Below, piece after piece: positions 54,881 through 63,754 of a stretch of DNA of 64,000 bases. The position numbers and the translations under genes were made by a program. Source of the stretch: Pedobacter sp. SYSU D00535 (GTDB taxonomy: Bacteria; Bacteroidota; Bacteroidia; Sphingobacteriales; Sphingobacteriaceae); NCBI RefSeq assembly GCF_017355855.1, contig NZ_JAFEWD010000001.1, forward strand, positions 124,001 to 188,000, given 5' to 3'. Within the stretch, counting starts at the first letter, position 1; the number at the start of each line of letters is the position of its first letter. The notes beneath the pieces were generated by a model. It was not told where the DNA came from. It searched no databases and was given only the letters and a program-made list of their open reading frames with translations.

Positions 54881-55867
54881 ATGAGATTTGCACTAGTTTT
54901 ATCGGCGCTGCTTTTAATATCATCCACACGTGCAGCAGCGCAGTTATCCAGCCTAAACCCTTCTCTTTACGAGAGATTTGATGCCCTTGACCTTTCAAAT
55001 ATTAAGTCCGTAGAAGGACTGGTAACAAAGCTGAAACCGCTTGCCTCGAACAAGAAGGAAAGCTTGCAGTTATTGTACTTCTGGACCTATAAATACATGA
55101 GTGTCGACTCCGCCAGGTTTTTTAATGCTTCCGCACCCTTGAGTGTATCGCAGAGCTTAGTAATGAAAAAAGGGCTGTGCGAAGAACTGAGCAATATCTT
55201 TGCTGCATACTGTTCTCTGACGCAAATACCCTCACTTAAAATTGAAGGGTATGTACGGCCGGTGAATTTTACTCAGGGCCAGACTTACGAAGAAGGGAAC
55301 CATATTTGGAATGCCGTTTTTCTGGATTCACAATGGTATACCTGCGATTTACTGTGGTCCATTAGTCAGCTGCAGGTAGGAAAGGAGCTGAAGTTTGTTA
55401 AAGTGGCAAAGCCAGCCTATTTCCTGGCTGATCCACAAACCTTCCTTCCAACGCATTTACCGCTTGCTCCTGTGTTCCAGTTCAGTAATGCCCCAATAAA
55501 GATGGAGGCCTTTACGACCATGACCACCGGCTTTGATACGACCCTGCCGGCTTTTTCCTCCATGAATTATACTGATTCTTTGAAGGTTCTGCTTGCCACC
55601 AACGAAAAAGACAGGGAAATTAAGCTCGCTAAGGACGCATACCGCTATAATCCGAATAATCCCAATACCCTGATAATAGCCGCCTACAATCAGGCTATTG
55701 CTATCATTAGCCGGCAGACTGCTTCTCCTGCAGAATTAAGAAAAGCGAGACAATACCTTAATTTGGCTATAACGCATTTGCCCCGCAGTAAGAAAACCGA
55801 CTTTATACCTCTTGAGGAGTGTAAGCGTGCTCTAAGTCATGTAGAAAGGCGCATTGCTGCTAAGTAA
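54881..55867 (+). CDS. Secreted transglutaminase-like protein
   Basis: The 328-residue protein has a signal peptide (MRFALVLSALLLISSTRAAAQ). A transglutaminase/protease-like core carries the triad C100 (KGLCEELSN), H141 (EGNHIWNAVF) and D156 (WYTCDLLWS). Such domains cleave or cross-link peptide bonds in the periplasm. The last 100 residues are helical and may hold a TPR-like repeat. It stands alone between repeat-containing intergenic regions. Confidence 0.85.
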   Translation: MRFALVLSALLLISSTRAAAQLSSLNPSLYERFDALDLSNIKSVEGLVTKLKPLASNKKESLQLLYFWTYKYMSVDSARFFNASAPLSVSQSLVMKKGLCEELSNIFAAYCSLTQIPSLKIEGYVRPVNFTQGQTYEEGNHIWNAVFLDSQWYTCDLLWSISQLQVGKELKFVKVAKPAYFLADPQTFLPTHLPLAPVFQFSNAPIKMEAFTTMTTGFDTTLPAFSSMNYTDSLKVLLATNEKDREIKLAKDAYRYNPNNPNTLIIAAYNQAIAIISRQTASPAELRKARQYLNLAITHLPRSKKTDFIPLEECKRALSHVERRIAAK

Positions 55868-55906
55868 GCGTCTTGCACGCTGCTGTTTATTTGAAACGCA
55901 CAGGTC

Positions 55907-56089
55907 TTACACCTTCGCTACTTTTGTCAATTTGACGAAGGAGGAATCTGTGTACCCTATACCGAGCGATCTCTCCTCAAGTCGAGATGATAAGAAAGAA
56001 CTGCTTTTGTCACCAGACACCGCCACAATCCCAATCTTGCACTGACGCATTAGGTCACTATCCCCCTCTGGAGGGGGTAGGGGAGGCAA
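55907..56089 (+). repeat. Family C and C5TC-TG-GAG5 hairpin copies
   Basis: A family C copy (55910-56010) carries TTTGTCAATTTGACGAAGGAGG and GTCGAGATGATAAG. The GC hairpin CCCCCTC-TG-GAGGGGG lies at 56062-56077 with the same downstream TAGGGGAGGCA as at 48189. No gene is seen between 55868 and 56254. Confidence 0.6.
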
Positions 56090-56254
56090 AACCCGGATTA
56101 AGAGACCAGCAAGAAGTTCATTTTGAATATCAAAAGCCGATACGGTAAAATACCCATAGCTACGAGTCGGATATCCATTTCCTGGCTTCGGTACCCTGGT
56201 TTCATTGCCTTTATTTGTTAGTCAATTTTTGATAGTCCTTAACCTTTAAACAAG

Positions 56255-56611
56255 ATGGAGAAGCGTATCGAACTAGACCTAAACGCTCGTTTTCTGCTGA
56301 CCTGCGCGCTACACGAGGTAAACCCAAGAGACCTGTTGGAGCATTTTTGTGAGCATGTGTCACCCGGAATGTCCGATGCTGCAGATATGGAAACGCTGCT
56401 CGCCACAAACTACTTTCTTAACTATCATAGTTTAACAGGCAGACAGGAACCGCAAAGTAGCCAGCCGAAACCTGAAAAAGTTATGGTTCCAAAAGTTGAG
56501 CAGCGCTTTGGAAAACGTAGAGCGGCACGCCTACTGCATTTTGTATTCAAAATCCTAATGATCGGGTTGTCCCTGTTGTACCTCGGACTGACAATGATGT
56601 ACTATTTTTAA
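56255..56611 (+). CDS. Small protein with C-terminal membrane segment
   Basis: The 118-residue protein has a soluble helical N-terminus (LDLNARFLLTCALHEVNPRD), a basic linker (RFGKRRAARL) and one C-terminal hydrophobic segment (LLHFVFKILMIGLSLLYLG). It may be tail-anchored. No family recognised. The ATG follows a weak AAACAAG. Confidence 0.55.
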   Translation: MEKRIELDLNARFLLTCALHEVNPRDLLEHFCEHVSPGMSDAADMETLLATNYFLNYHSLTGRQEPQSSQPKPEKVMVPKVEQRFGKRRAARLLHFVFKILMIGLSLLYLGLTMMYYF

Positions 56612-56777
56612 GTTATGCTGCTGTTTGAAATGTTCTGCAAGGCTATTAAGATAAGGAGTTCCATGTTATTTGTACGTCTGGTGAAGCCTCGTTTTATTCT
56701 TTCTAACTTCAACCCGAGGGAAGCATCTATCTGGTTTAATAGCAATTACAGAAGAGGAGAGCAATCCGATCAATTTA

Positions 56778-57035
56778 TTGATTAGGCGCTCGGTATTCAC
56801 TATCGTTCATGATGAGGGCAAAACTTATAATGGAAGATCGGAAATCCGGGCTTGGATTGAGAATGCGAACCAGGAATATCAAACGATATTAAAACCTCTC
56901 AGCTATGAGGCCTTGGCGGCTGAAAATATATTAAGGGCAGAGGTATCGGGAAATTTCCCTGGAAGTCCTGCTGTGCTCCAATTTCACCTGAAATTGCATA
57001 ATGGTCTTATTGAATCATTAAACATTACGGCATAA
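56778..57035 (+). pseudogene. Truncated NTF2-like (SnoaL) protein
   Basis: The 85 codons encode the second half of an NTF2-like domain (TIVHDEGKTYNGRSEIRAW, LSYEALAAENILRAEVSGNF, LQFHLKLHNGLIESLNI). The family needs about 30 further N-terminal residues. Upstream, the same frame is open back to 56685 but does not encode them, and other frames show only fragments, so the 5' part is lost or frameshifted. A TTG at 56778 is the only start for the fragment. Confidence 0.6.
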
Positions 57036-57050
57036 GCCCTCAACAACAAA

Positions 57051-57085
57051 ACCTACCTGCGGTTTAGCTGATTCTGCAGGTAGGT
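57051..57085 (+). terminator. Stem-loop terminator candidate
   Basis: ACCTACCTGC pairs with GCAGGTAGGT (10 bp), 15-nt loop, flanked by AACAA and TTGTT that could extend the stem. The T run is weak (ATTGTT). It lies 15 bp after the NTF2-like fragment. Confidence 0.45.
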
Positions 57086-57224
57086 ATTGTTAAATCATAA
57101 AACTGAATTCCACTATCTTAGAACGCCAAGTTAAAAATCTGATCCACGTGCATCCTAGGCGACGTCAAATTCTGAATGTAATGACTATCTCCACCCCCGT
57201 GTTCCTCACACGGCTAAAAGAACC

Positions 57225-57371
57225 TTATTGACTAGTCCCTGCTTCACCTTCATTGCCAGGTTTGCTTTTAGCTTTTTTTGCCTCAGCTTTAACACGTTCC
57301 TGATGTTCTTTTTTTTCCTTAAATTCTTTTTGACGCTGCTTCTTTTGTTGCTCTGATGCTTTGGTACTCAT
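57225..57371 (-). CDS. Small Lys/Glu-rich protein (48 aa)
   Basis: ATG 57371 to TAA 57225 encodes a very charged helical peptide (MSTKASEQQKKQRQKEFKE, then KKEHQERVKAEAKKAKSK, then a short acidic tail). Codon choice is sensible and the frame fits exactly. Similar small KE-rich proteins occur in Bacteroidota; function unknown. No strong ribosome site. It is below most gene-calling length limits. Confidence 0.5.
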   Translation of the reverse strand: MSTKASEQQKKQRQKEFKEKKEHQERVKAEAKKAKSKPGNEGEAGTSQ

Positions 57372-57564
57372 GGTCTGGCTGCTTTGGAAAATCCATATAG
57401 ATAAAGATTGTTTTACCTACTCGGGTTTAAATTGGAATTCTGTAACAAAACAACTTAAGTGCCAATCGCTACCTCGAGATGTAAGGATTAAGCAAGAGTA
57501 TTAAACTGCTTTGTGTTTAGGAGGGTGGAAACGCATTTCGCAGGCTTGCCCCTAAATCGTCCCC

Positions 57565-57640
57565 TTTGCTGTTCGAGATGTTCTGCAAGGCATCTCGAAC
57601 TTTAGATAAAAAGGGATTTGTAATTCCTTTCCGGCCAGAT
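57565..57640 (+). repeat. Flanking repeat D, left copy
   Basis: GCTGTTCGAGATG...CATCTCGAAC forms a perfect 10-bp hairpin (57571-57600), followed by AAAAAGGGATTTGTAATTCC. A near-identical copy lies at 63561-63626 in the same orientation. A partial third copy is near 56616 (GCTGTTTGAAATGTTCTGC). The copies bracket the giant helicase locus. Confidence 0.65.
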
Positions 57641-57808
57641 TGAATGAACATTGATCTGAAAAATACATAAAATAGCCGATCATAAACCTGCTTATCTGCA
57701 AGCGGCATAATGCAAACCATGCAAAATATAGAAAAAATACGCGAAATTAGGTGCACGTTTAGAAATTGTAAGTCCTGATACGCCCTGTTAAAGAAAACCG
57801 ATGGCTAG

Positions 57809-57824
57809 TTCAGGCTAACCTGAA
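57809..57824. promoter_or_regulatory. Palindrome upstream of the giant helicase
   Basis: TTCAGG-CTAA-CCTGAA, perfect 6-bp arms, ends 20 bp before the ATG. An operator overlapping the promoter or leader is likely. No matching site was found upstream of other genes. Confidence 0.4.
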
Positions 57825-57844
57825 TATTTATCGCATACCGATAC

Positions 57845-60800
57845 ATGAATTCAATTGCATTCATTGATACTGAAATTGAACCGAGAACCTCGAAGATTCT
57901 GGATATTGGCAGTGTGAAAGCCGACGGGAGTTCGTTTCATAAACCCTCAGTAGCGGCCTTCACTCAATTTCTTAATGGAACACGGTTTATTTGCGGACAC
58001 AACCTGTTTAACCATGATATCAAATATATCGGGCAGGCGCTCAATGAAGCTGGAATTTCTGCATTCCATATCATCGATACCTTATTTCTCTCGCCGCTTC
58101 TGTTTCCTGCGAAACCTTATCATGCGCTTCTGAAGGACGATAAACTCCAATCGGAGGAGGCCAACAATCCCCTGAACGATGCGATCAAAGCGAGGGATCT
58201 GTTCTACGATGAAGTAGAGGCCTTTCGTAAAACGGACGAAAGTCTTCAGCAGATCTATTACGCCTTGCTGAACGACCAAAAAGAGTTCCGCTCGTTCTTC
58301 ACCTTCCTCGGATATACCTGTCCTCCCGGTGACACGGAGCAATGGATCCGTCTGAAGTTCAAGTATGAAATCTGCGAACAGGTTGACCTGAAGAAGACCA
58401 TCAGGGAACATCCAATAGAGTTGTCCTACTGTTTGTCCCTGCTCAACTCTTTTATCGCCAATAAGAAGATTTACTCCATCACCCCGCCATGGGTGCTGAA
58501 GAATTACCCGGAGGTGGAGCGGATCATGTTCCAGCTGCGGAATAAGCCCTGCCTCAGTGGCTGTTTATACTGCGACCAAGCCCTGGACGTACACAAAGGG
58601 CTCAAGCGGTTTTTTGGCTATGATGCTTATAGAAGCTATGGAGGGGAACCGCTGCAGGAAAAGGCGGTAAAGGCGGCGGTCGACAATAAATCTATCCTGG
58701 CAGTTTTCCCTACAGGCGGAGGGAAATCCATCACCTTTCAGGTTCCGGCATTGATGGGTGCTGAAAGTGCCAGGGGACTAACGGTGGTCATATCCCCACT
58801 TCAGTCGTTGATGAAAGACCAGGTGGATAATCTCGAGAAGGCTGGAATCACAGAAGCGGTAACCATCAACGGCTTGCTCGATCCGATTGAACGGGCCAAA
58901 TCTTTTGAACGGGTGGAAGATGGTTCCGCCTCCATCCTTTATATCTCGCCTGAATCACTTCGTTCCCGAACGATCGAACGTTTGCTTCTTGGAAGAAAGA
59001 TTGTACGTTTTGTAATAGATGAGGCACACTGCTTTTCATCCTGGGGACAGGATTTCAGGGTGGACTACCTTTATATCGGGGATTTTATACGATCTCTTCA
59101 GGAAAAGAAGAACCTGGAAGACGGCATTCCGGTATCCTGCTTTACGGCAACGGCCAAGCAACAGGTCATCGAGGATATCCGGAACTATTTCTGGGAAAAA
59201 CTATCACTTGAACTGGAATTGTTCACCTCGAAAACATCCAGGACAAACCTTCAGTACAATGTATTCGAAAAGGATAACGAGGAAGAAAAATATCAGGCGA
59301 TCAGAGATCTTATTGAGGAAAAAAACTGTCCCACTATCATTTATGTCTCCCGAACGCGAAGAGCGTATACGCTTGCCGACAAATTAAGCACCGACGGGTT
59401 CAACGCCAGGCCTTACCACGGAAAGATGGAGGCGAAGGAAAAGACAGCTAACCAGAATGCTTTTATCGCTGGCGAAGTGCCTATCATTGTCGCTACCTCG
59501 GCCTTTGGAATGGGCGTCGACAAGAAGGATGTGGGCATGGTGATTCACTATGAGATCTCTGACTCGCTGGAGAACTATGTGCAGGAAGCGGGTAGGGCCG
59601 GTCGGGATGAGAATATGGTGGCCGATTGCTTCGTTTTGTTCAATGAGGAGGATCTCAGCAAGCATTTTATTCTCTTAAATCAAACGAAGCTCTCCATTAA
59701 AGAGATCCAGCAGGTCTGGAAAGCGATCAAAGATATCACAAAGCTGCGCTCCCGAGTATCTAATTCTGCCTTGGAGATTGCGCGAAAGGCGGGTTGGGAT
59801 GATAGCGTGGCAGAAATAGAAACAAGAGTAACCACCGCAATTGCTGCCCTGGAAGATGCTGGCTATCTCAAGCGAGGCCAGAATATGCCTCGCGTGTTTG
59901 CCAACAGCATCTTGTCGAAGAATGCCCAGGAGGCGATTGATAAGATCAACGCTTCAGACCGTTTTGACCTGAAGCAAAAGGAGAAAGCAGTCCGGATTAT
60001 CAAAAAGCTCTTTTCCAGCAAAAGCAAGAAGCAGGCAAACGAGGAGTCTGCCGAATCGCGGGTTGACTACATCAGCGATCACTTGGGAATTGTAAAGGCC
60101 GAAGTGATCCGGATTGTGACTCTCCTTCGGGAGGAGAAGATTTTAGCGGATGCAAAAGACCTTACTGCTTTCATCAGGAAAGGTGAGAATAAAAACAGGT
60201 CGCTGAGCATCCTGGAAGCGTTCAGTAAAATTGAAAAATTTCTGCTGCCCTATCTTCAGGAACAGGAAAAGATCCTTCATGTCAAAGAACTGAATGAAGA
60301 AGCAGAGGCAAAGGGTTTAGACGAGGTAAGCACGAACAGGATAAAAACGATTCTCACCTTCTGGGCGATCAAGAACTGGATTAAGCGACGGAACCTTGAA
60401 CACCAGAAGAACCATATCGCGGTACTTTCCCTATATCCGGTAGAGACATTAAAGGAAAAGCTAAGAAAACGCCAGGAGCTGGCGAAATTCCTGGTGGCTT
60501 ACCTTTATGAGAAAAGTCGCCTTAGTTTTTCGGAGGAGGATAAAGACAAGGAAGAGGTTTTGGTTGAGTTTTCGGTGCATGAATTAAAAGCAGCCTATGA
60601 GCGTGAACTGACGCTCTTTGGGGTAGAGGTATCGCTGGATGATGTGGAGGATGCGCTTTTCTATTTATCGAAAATTGAATCCATTAAAATCGAAGGCGGT
60701 TTTCTGGTGGTTTATAATGGTCTGACCATTGAGCGCCTGGAACAGGACAACAAGGTACGCTACAAAGTGGAGGACTATAAAAAGCTGAATCAATTTTACG

Positions 60801-62671
60801 AAAGTAAGGTTCAGCAGATCCATATTGTGGGGGAGTATGCCAAGAAGATGATCAGCGACTATAAAGACGCCCTGCAATTTGTGGAGGATTACTTCCAGCT
60901 GAACTACCAGTCCTTTCTCAATAAGTATTTTAAAGGCAGTCGCCAAAATGAAATCCGCCGTAACATTACTCCGGCTAAGTTCAGGCAGCTGTTCGGGGAG
61001 TTGTCGCCAACCCAGTTGAAAATTGTGAACGACAACGAATCCAGGTACGTTTTGGTAGCGGCAGGACCGGGGAGCGGCAAAACAAGGGTGCTGGTGCACA
61101 AGCTTGCTTCATTGCTTTTGATGGAAGATGTGAAGCATGAACAGTTATTGATGCTTACCTTCTCGCGGGCGGCAGTAACCGAATTTAAGAAGCGCTTACT
61201 GCAGCTGATTGGCAACGCGGCAAATTTCATAGAGATTAAAACTTTTCATTCCTACTGCTTTGACTTGCTGGGCAAGATCGGCAACCTGGAAAAATCCGAT
61301 GTAATTCTGAAAAAGACGGTGGAAAAGATACGGAACAGGGAGGTGGAAGCTAGCCGCATTACAAAAACGGTTCTAGTGATTGATGAAGCGCAGGACATGG
61401 ATGAGGATGAGTTTCATCTGGTGAAGGCCCTGATGGAGCAAAATGAGGAGATGAGGGTAATTGCCGTAGGGGACGATGATCAGAATATCTACGAATTCAG
61501 AGGTGCGAGTTCCCAATTTCTGGAACTATTCATCCGGAGTAAGCAGGCGGTGAAGCACGAGTTAGTTGAAAACTACAGAAGCAAAAGCAATCTTGTCGGA
61601 TTTACCAACCAGTTTGTTAGCAGAATCCAGCACCGCTTAAAGGAGACGCCGGTGATCGCTAAACAAACGGACAGCGGAAAAATAAAGCTGGTGAAGTATC
61701 AGGCTGGAAACCTGATTACGCCATTAGTCCGCGACCTGATAGAAGCAGAGCTGAAAGGCACTACCTGTGTGCTTACGAAAACCAACGAAGAAGCCTTGCA
61801 GATCACGGGACTGCTTCTAAAGAACAACATCCCGGCAAAGCTGATCCAGACGAACGATAGTTTCAACCTGTACAACCTTTTGGAGATCAGGTTCTTCCTG
61901 CAATGGTTGAACCTGAGTGAAGATACTTATATCATCCAGGACGAAGACTGGGAACATGCCAAACGGCAGGTAATGAACCGATTTTACAACAGCTCCAACC
62001 TCGAAATCTGCAAGAACATCATTAAGGATTTTGAAGCCACCAATCCGAAGAAAAAGTACAAAACCGACCTGGAGGTTTTTATCCAGGAGTCGAAGCTGGA
62101 AGACTTTTTCAACGAGCACGGTGAGACTATTTTTGTTTCGACCATCCACAAAGCGAAGGGCAAAGAATTCGACCATGTCTTTATGCTGCTAGAGAATTTT
62201 GACATCGTGACGGACGCAGCGAAGCGCCAGTTATACGTGGGTATGACCCGGGCAAAACAGAACCTCAGCATCCACCTCAATGGCAACTATCTGGATACCC
62301 TTTCAGCAGAAAACTTGGAAAGAGTCAGTGACAGCGGGACCTATTTGCCACCCGCCGAAATAACGATGCAACTTAGCTATAAAGATATCTGGCTCGACTA
62401 TTTCATTAGCAAGCAGCAACTCATCTCGCAGCTGACTAGTGGAGAGTCGCTGATGCTAAACGGCGGCGAATGTTTGAATTCAAAGGGGCAGTGCGTTCTG
62501 AAATTTTCCCAGAAGTTCCTGGATCAGATTGAGATGATGAAAGAGAAGAACTATGTGCCTAAAAGGGCTAGGGTGAATTTTATTGTATATTGGATTAAAG
62601 AAGGAAGCACCCAGGAGGTTAAGGTTATTCTGCCAGAGCTTCACTTTGAGAAGGTACGGGGTAGTGTTTGA
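57845..62671 (+). CDS. DEDD exonuclease-RecQ-UvrD fusion helicase
   Basis: A 1608-residue fusion. An N-terminal DnaQ-like exonuclease has FIDTE (D8, E10), GHNLFNHDIKYI and LNDAIKARDLF. A RecQ helicase follows: Walker A TGGGKS (290-295), DEAHC (D392), SAFGMGVDKKDV, EAGRAGRDE. A charged region (about 640-1040) with winged-helix-like parts links to a UvrD/Rep helicase: Walker A GPGSGKT (1074-1080), DEAQD (D1180), GDDDQNIYEFRG, NYRSKSNLV, TIHKAKGKEFDHV and YVGMTRAKQ. One chain thus carries 3' exonuclease plus two 3'-5' helicases. It probably processes recombination or replication intermediates; a role in phage defence is possible. It stands alone behind a palindrome. Confidence 0.9.
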   Translation: MNSIAFIDTEIEPRTSKILDIGSVKADGSSFHKPSVAAFTQFLNGTRFICGHNLFNHDIKYIGQALNEAGISAFHIIDTLFLSPLLFPAKPYHALLKDDKLQSEEANNPLNDAIKARDLFYDEVEAFRKTDESLQQIYYALLNDQKEFRSFFTFLGYTCPPGDTEQWIRLKFKYEICEQVDLKKTIREHPIELSYCLSLLNSFIANKKIYSITPPWVLKNYPEVERIMFQLRNKPCLSGCLYCDQALDVHKGLKRFFGYDAYRSYGGEPLQEKAVKAAVDNKSILAVFPTGGGKSITFQVPALMGAESARGLTVVISPLQSLMKDQVDNLEKAGITEAVTINGLLDPIERAKSFERVEDGSASILYISPESLRSRTIERLLLGRKIVRFVIDEAHCFSSWGQDFRVDYLYIGDFIRSLQEKKNLEDGIPVSCFTATAKQQVIEDIRNYFWEKLSLELELFTSKTSRTNLQYNVFEKDNEEEKYQAIRDLIEEKNCPTIIYVSRTRRAYTLADKLSTDGFNARPYHGKMEAKEKTANQNAFIAGEVPIIVATSAFGMGVDKKDVGMVIHYEISDSLENYVQEAGRAGRDENMVADCFVLFNEEDLSKHFILLNQTKLSIKEIQQVWKAIKDITKLRSRVSNSALEIARKAGWDDSVAEIETRVTTAIAALEDAGYLKRGQNMPRVFANSILSKNAQEAIDKINASDRFDLKQKEKAVRIIKKLFSSKSKKQANEESAESRVDYISDHLGIVKAEVIRIVTLLREEKILADAKDLTAFIRKGENKNRSLSILEAFSKIEKFLLPYLQEQEKILHVKELNEEAEAKGLDEVSTNRIKTILTFWAIKNWIKRRNLEHQKNHIAVLSLYPVETLKEKLRKRQELAKFLVAYLYEKSRLSFSEEDKDKEEVLVEFSVHELKAAYERELTLFGVEVSLDDVEDALFYLSKIESIKIEGGFLVVYNGLTIERLEQDNKVRYKVEDYKKLNQFYESKVQQIHIVGEYAKKMISDYKDALQFVEDYFQLNYQSFLNKYFKGSRQNEIRRNITPAKFRQLFGELSPTQLKIVNDNESRYVLVAAGPGSGKTRVLVHKLASLLLMEDVKHEQLLMLTFSRAAVTEFKKRLLQLIGNAANFIEIKTFHSYCFDLLGKIGNLEKSDVILKKTVEKIRNREVEASRITKTVLVIDEAQDMDEDEFHLVKALMEQNEEMRVIAVGDDDQNIYEFRGASSQFLELFIRSKQAVKHELVENYRSKSNLVGFTNQFVSRIQHRLKETPVIAKQTDSGKIKLVKYQAGNLITPLVRDLIEAELKGTTCVLTKTNEEALQITGLLLKNNIPAKLIQTNDSFNLYNLLEIRFFLQWLNLSEDTYIIQDEDWEHAKRQVMNRFYNSSNLEICKNIIKDFEATNPKKKYKTDLEVFIQESKLEDFFNEHGETIFVSTIHKAKGKEFDHVFMLLENFDIVTDAAKRQLYVGMTRAKQNLSIHLNGNYLDTLSAENLERVSDSGTYLPPAEITMQLSYKDIWLDYFISKQQLISQLTSGESLMLNGGECLNSKGQCVLKFSQKFLDQIEMMKEKNYVPKRARVNFIVYWIKEGSTQEVKVILPELHFEKVRGSV

Positions 62672-62676
62672 ATCGG

Positions 62677-62704
62677 CAGAGGCTCGATGGCATTTTAGCC
62701 TCTG
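62677..62704 (+). terminator. Stem-loop after the giant helicase
   Basis: CAGAGGCT pairs with AGCCTCTG (8 bp), loop CGATGGCATTTT. It begins 6 bp after the helicase stop and lies 19 bp before the next gene. The following GTAGAAAAAA has no T run, so termination is uncertain. Confidence 0.4.
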
Positions 62705-62722
62705 GTAGAAAAAATTTTCTAT

Positions 62723-63469
62723 ATGAAATTAAGTCTGTTTTTATTCCTTCTTGTACTAAGCAACAGTTGCCTGGCCCAATACTATAGCAGGGCCTTCGAT
62801 GAACTAAAGACGTGCCGCACCATTCAGGAGGTTCAGGCGACCGTTCGTAAGTTACAAAGAGACGTAACTGAAGAAAGAATTAGCAGATCGATGGGATTCG
62901 GATACCATTATACCTACTATGAATTTTCCCTGAGACCTGGCAACCGTTTGCAGAACTTCAGATTGTACCTGGTTTCGGAAAATGATACGCTCAGATTGGC
63001 AAAGTTAGAGGGCATGCATTGGAGGGGCCATGTATCAGAAAAGGACTTTTTGGTAAAAGACACAAAGAGTATCTTCGAGTTTTTGCACCAGCACCATAAA
63101 GTCTATAAGAGTAGCCTGACTATTAAGCGATTCGAAAAAGAGATAACCAATCAGCTTACCTACACTTTTGGTTGTGGTCTTGACGGATCGGATTACGCTA
63201 AAGAAGCTCGCTTGATGAAGAAGTATGTAGCTTCGAGTAACCAAAAGAAGCTCCTTAGCTGGTTGCGTTCTACTAATACGGAGTTGCAAGCTTATGCTGC
63301 CACTGGCTTAATACAGCTGAAGAACCAAGGACTTGAGCTGGGGCAGGAGCAGCAAAGAGCGTTAGATCATTTGACTAAGCTTAATCCGCCGGTTTTAACT
63401 TGCGCTGGTTGCATATATGGATTGACTAGGAGTGTTAGGGAGGTCTTGGGCATCGATGGAAATGATTAG
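62723..63469 (+). CDS. Secreted protein with HEAT-like C-terminus
   Basis: The 248-residue protein has a signal peptide (MKLSLFLFLLVLSNSCLAQ); the Cys there is not in a good lipobox. The middle part (FGYHYTYYEFSLRPGNRLQN) is beta-rich. The C-terminal 80 residues (KLLSWLRSTNTELQAYAATG, LIQLKNQGLEL) look like a helical repeat of the HEAT type. A CxxC (CAGC) is near the end. No catalytic motif. Function unknown. Confidence 0.72.
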   Translation: MKLSLFLFLLVLSNSCLAQYYSRAFDELKTCRTIQEVQATVRKLQRDVTEERISRSMGFGYHYTYYEFSLRPGNRLQNFRLYLVSENDTLRLAKLEGMHWRGHVSEKDFLVKDTKSIFEFLHQHHKVYKSSLTIKRFEKEITNQLTYTFGCGLDGSDYAKEARLMKKYVASSNQKKLLSWLRSTNTELQAYAATGLIQLKNQGLELGQEQQRALDHLTKLNPPVLTCAGCIYGLTRSVREVLGIDGND

Positions 63470-63560
63470 GAGTGATTCCAGTACTTCATACCGAGGTGCT
63501 TCACGGCAACAGGAACCAGGGCGAGGCACATAGCTTAGTTAGATGTCCAAAATTTGATCC

Positions 63561-63626
63561 TTGCTGTTCGAGATGTTCTGCAAGGCATCTCGAACTTACG
63601 ATAAAAAGGGATTTGTAATCCCTTTG
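63561..63626 (+). repeat. Flanking repeat D, right copy
   Basis: GTTCGAGATG and CATCTCGAAC form the same 10-bp hairpin as 57571-57600, followed by AAAAAGGGATTTGTAATCCC (arms AAGGGATT/AATCCCTT perfect here). From 63470 to 63754 no gene is seen; a GTCCAAAATTTGAT motif occurs at 63545 and 63697. Confidence 0.65.
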
Positions 63627-63754
63627 CTAACCGAGCATTGAATAAATCAGCTGCTGGTTTGAATTAGCAATTGCACCCCTGCTTTTTTCCGAGTCTGTCC
63701 AAAATTTGATTCCCTAAAATAGTGTGATTCTTCCCCTTGCTCACCTGGTATTTT

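Noticed and set aside
56140-56180. ATAGCTA-CGAG-TCGGATAT, possible regulon site before 56255
   Set aside because: Only one half resembles the consensus; symmetry is poor.
57517-57756. Minus-strand frame of 79 codons
   Set aside because: It overlaps repeat D and has an odd composition with no conserved pattern; its left part is hairpin sequence.
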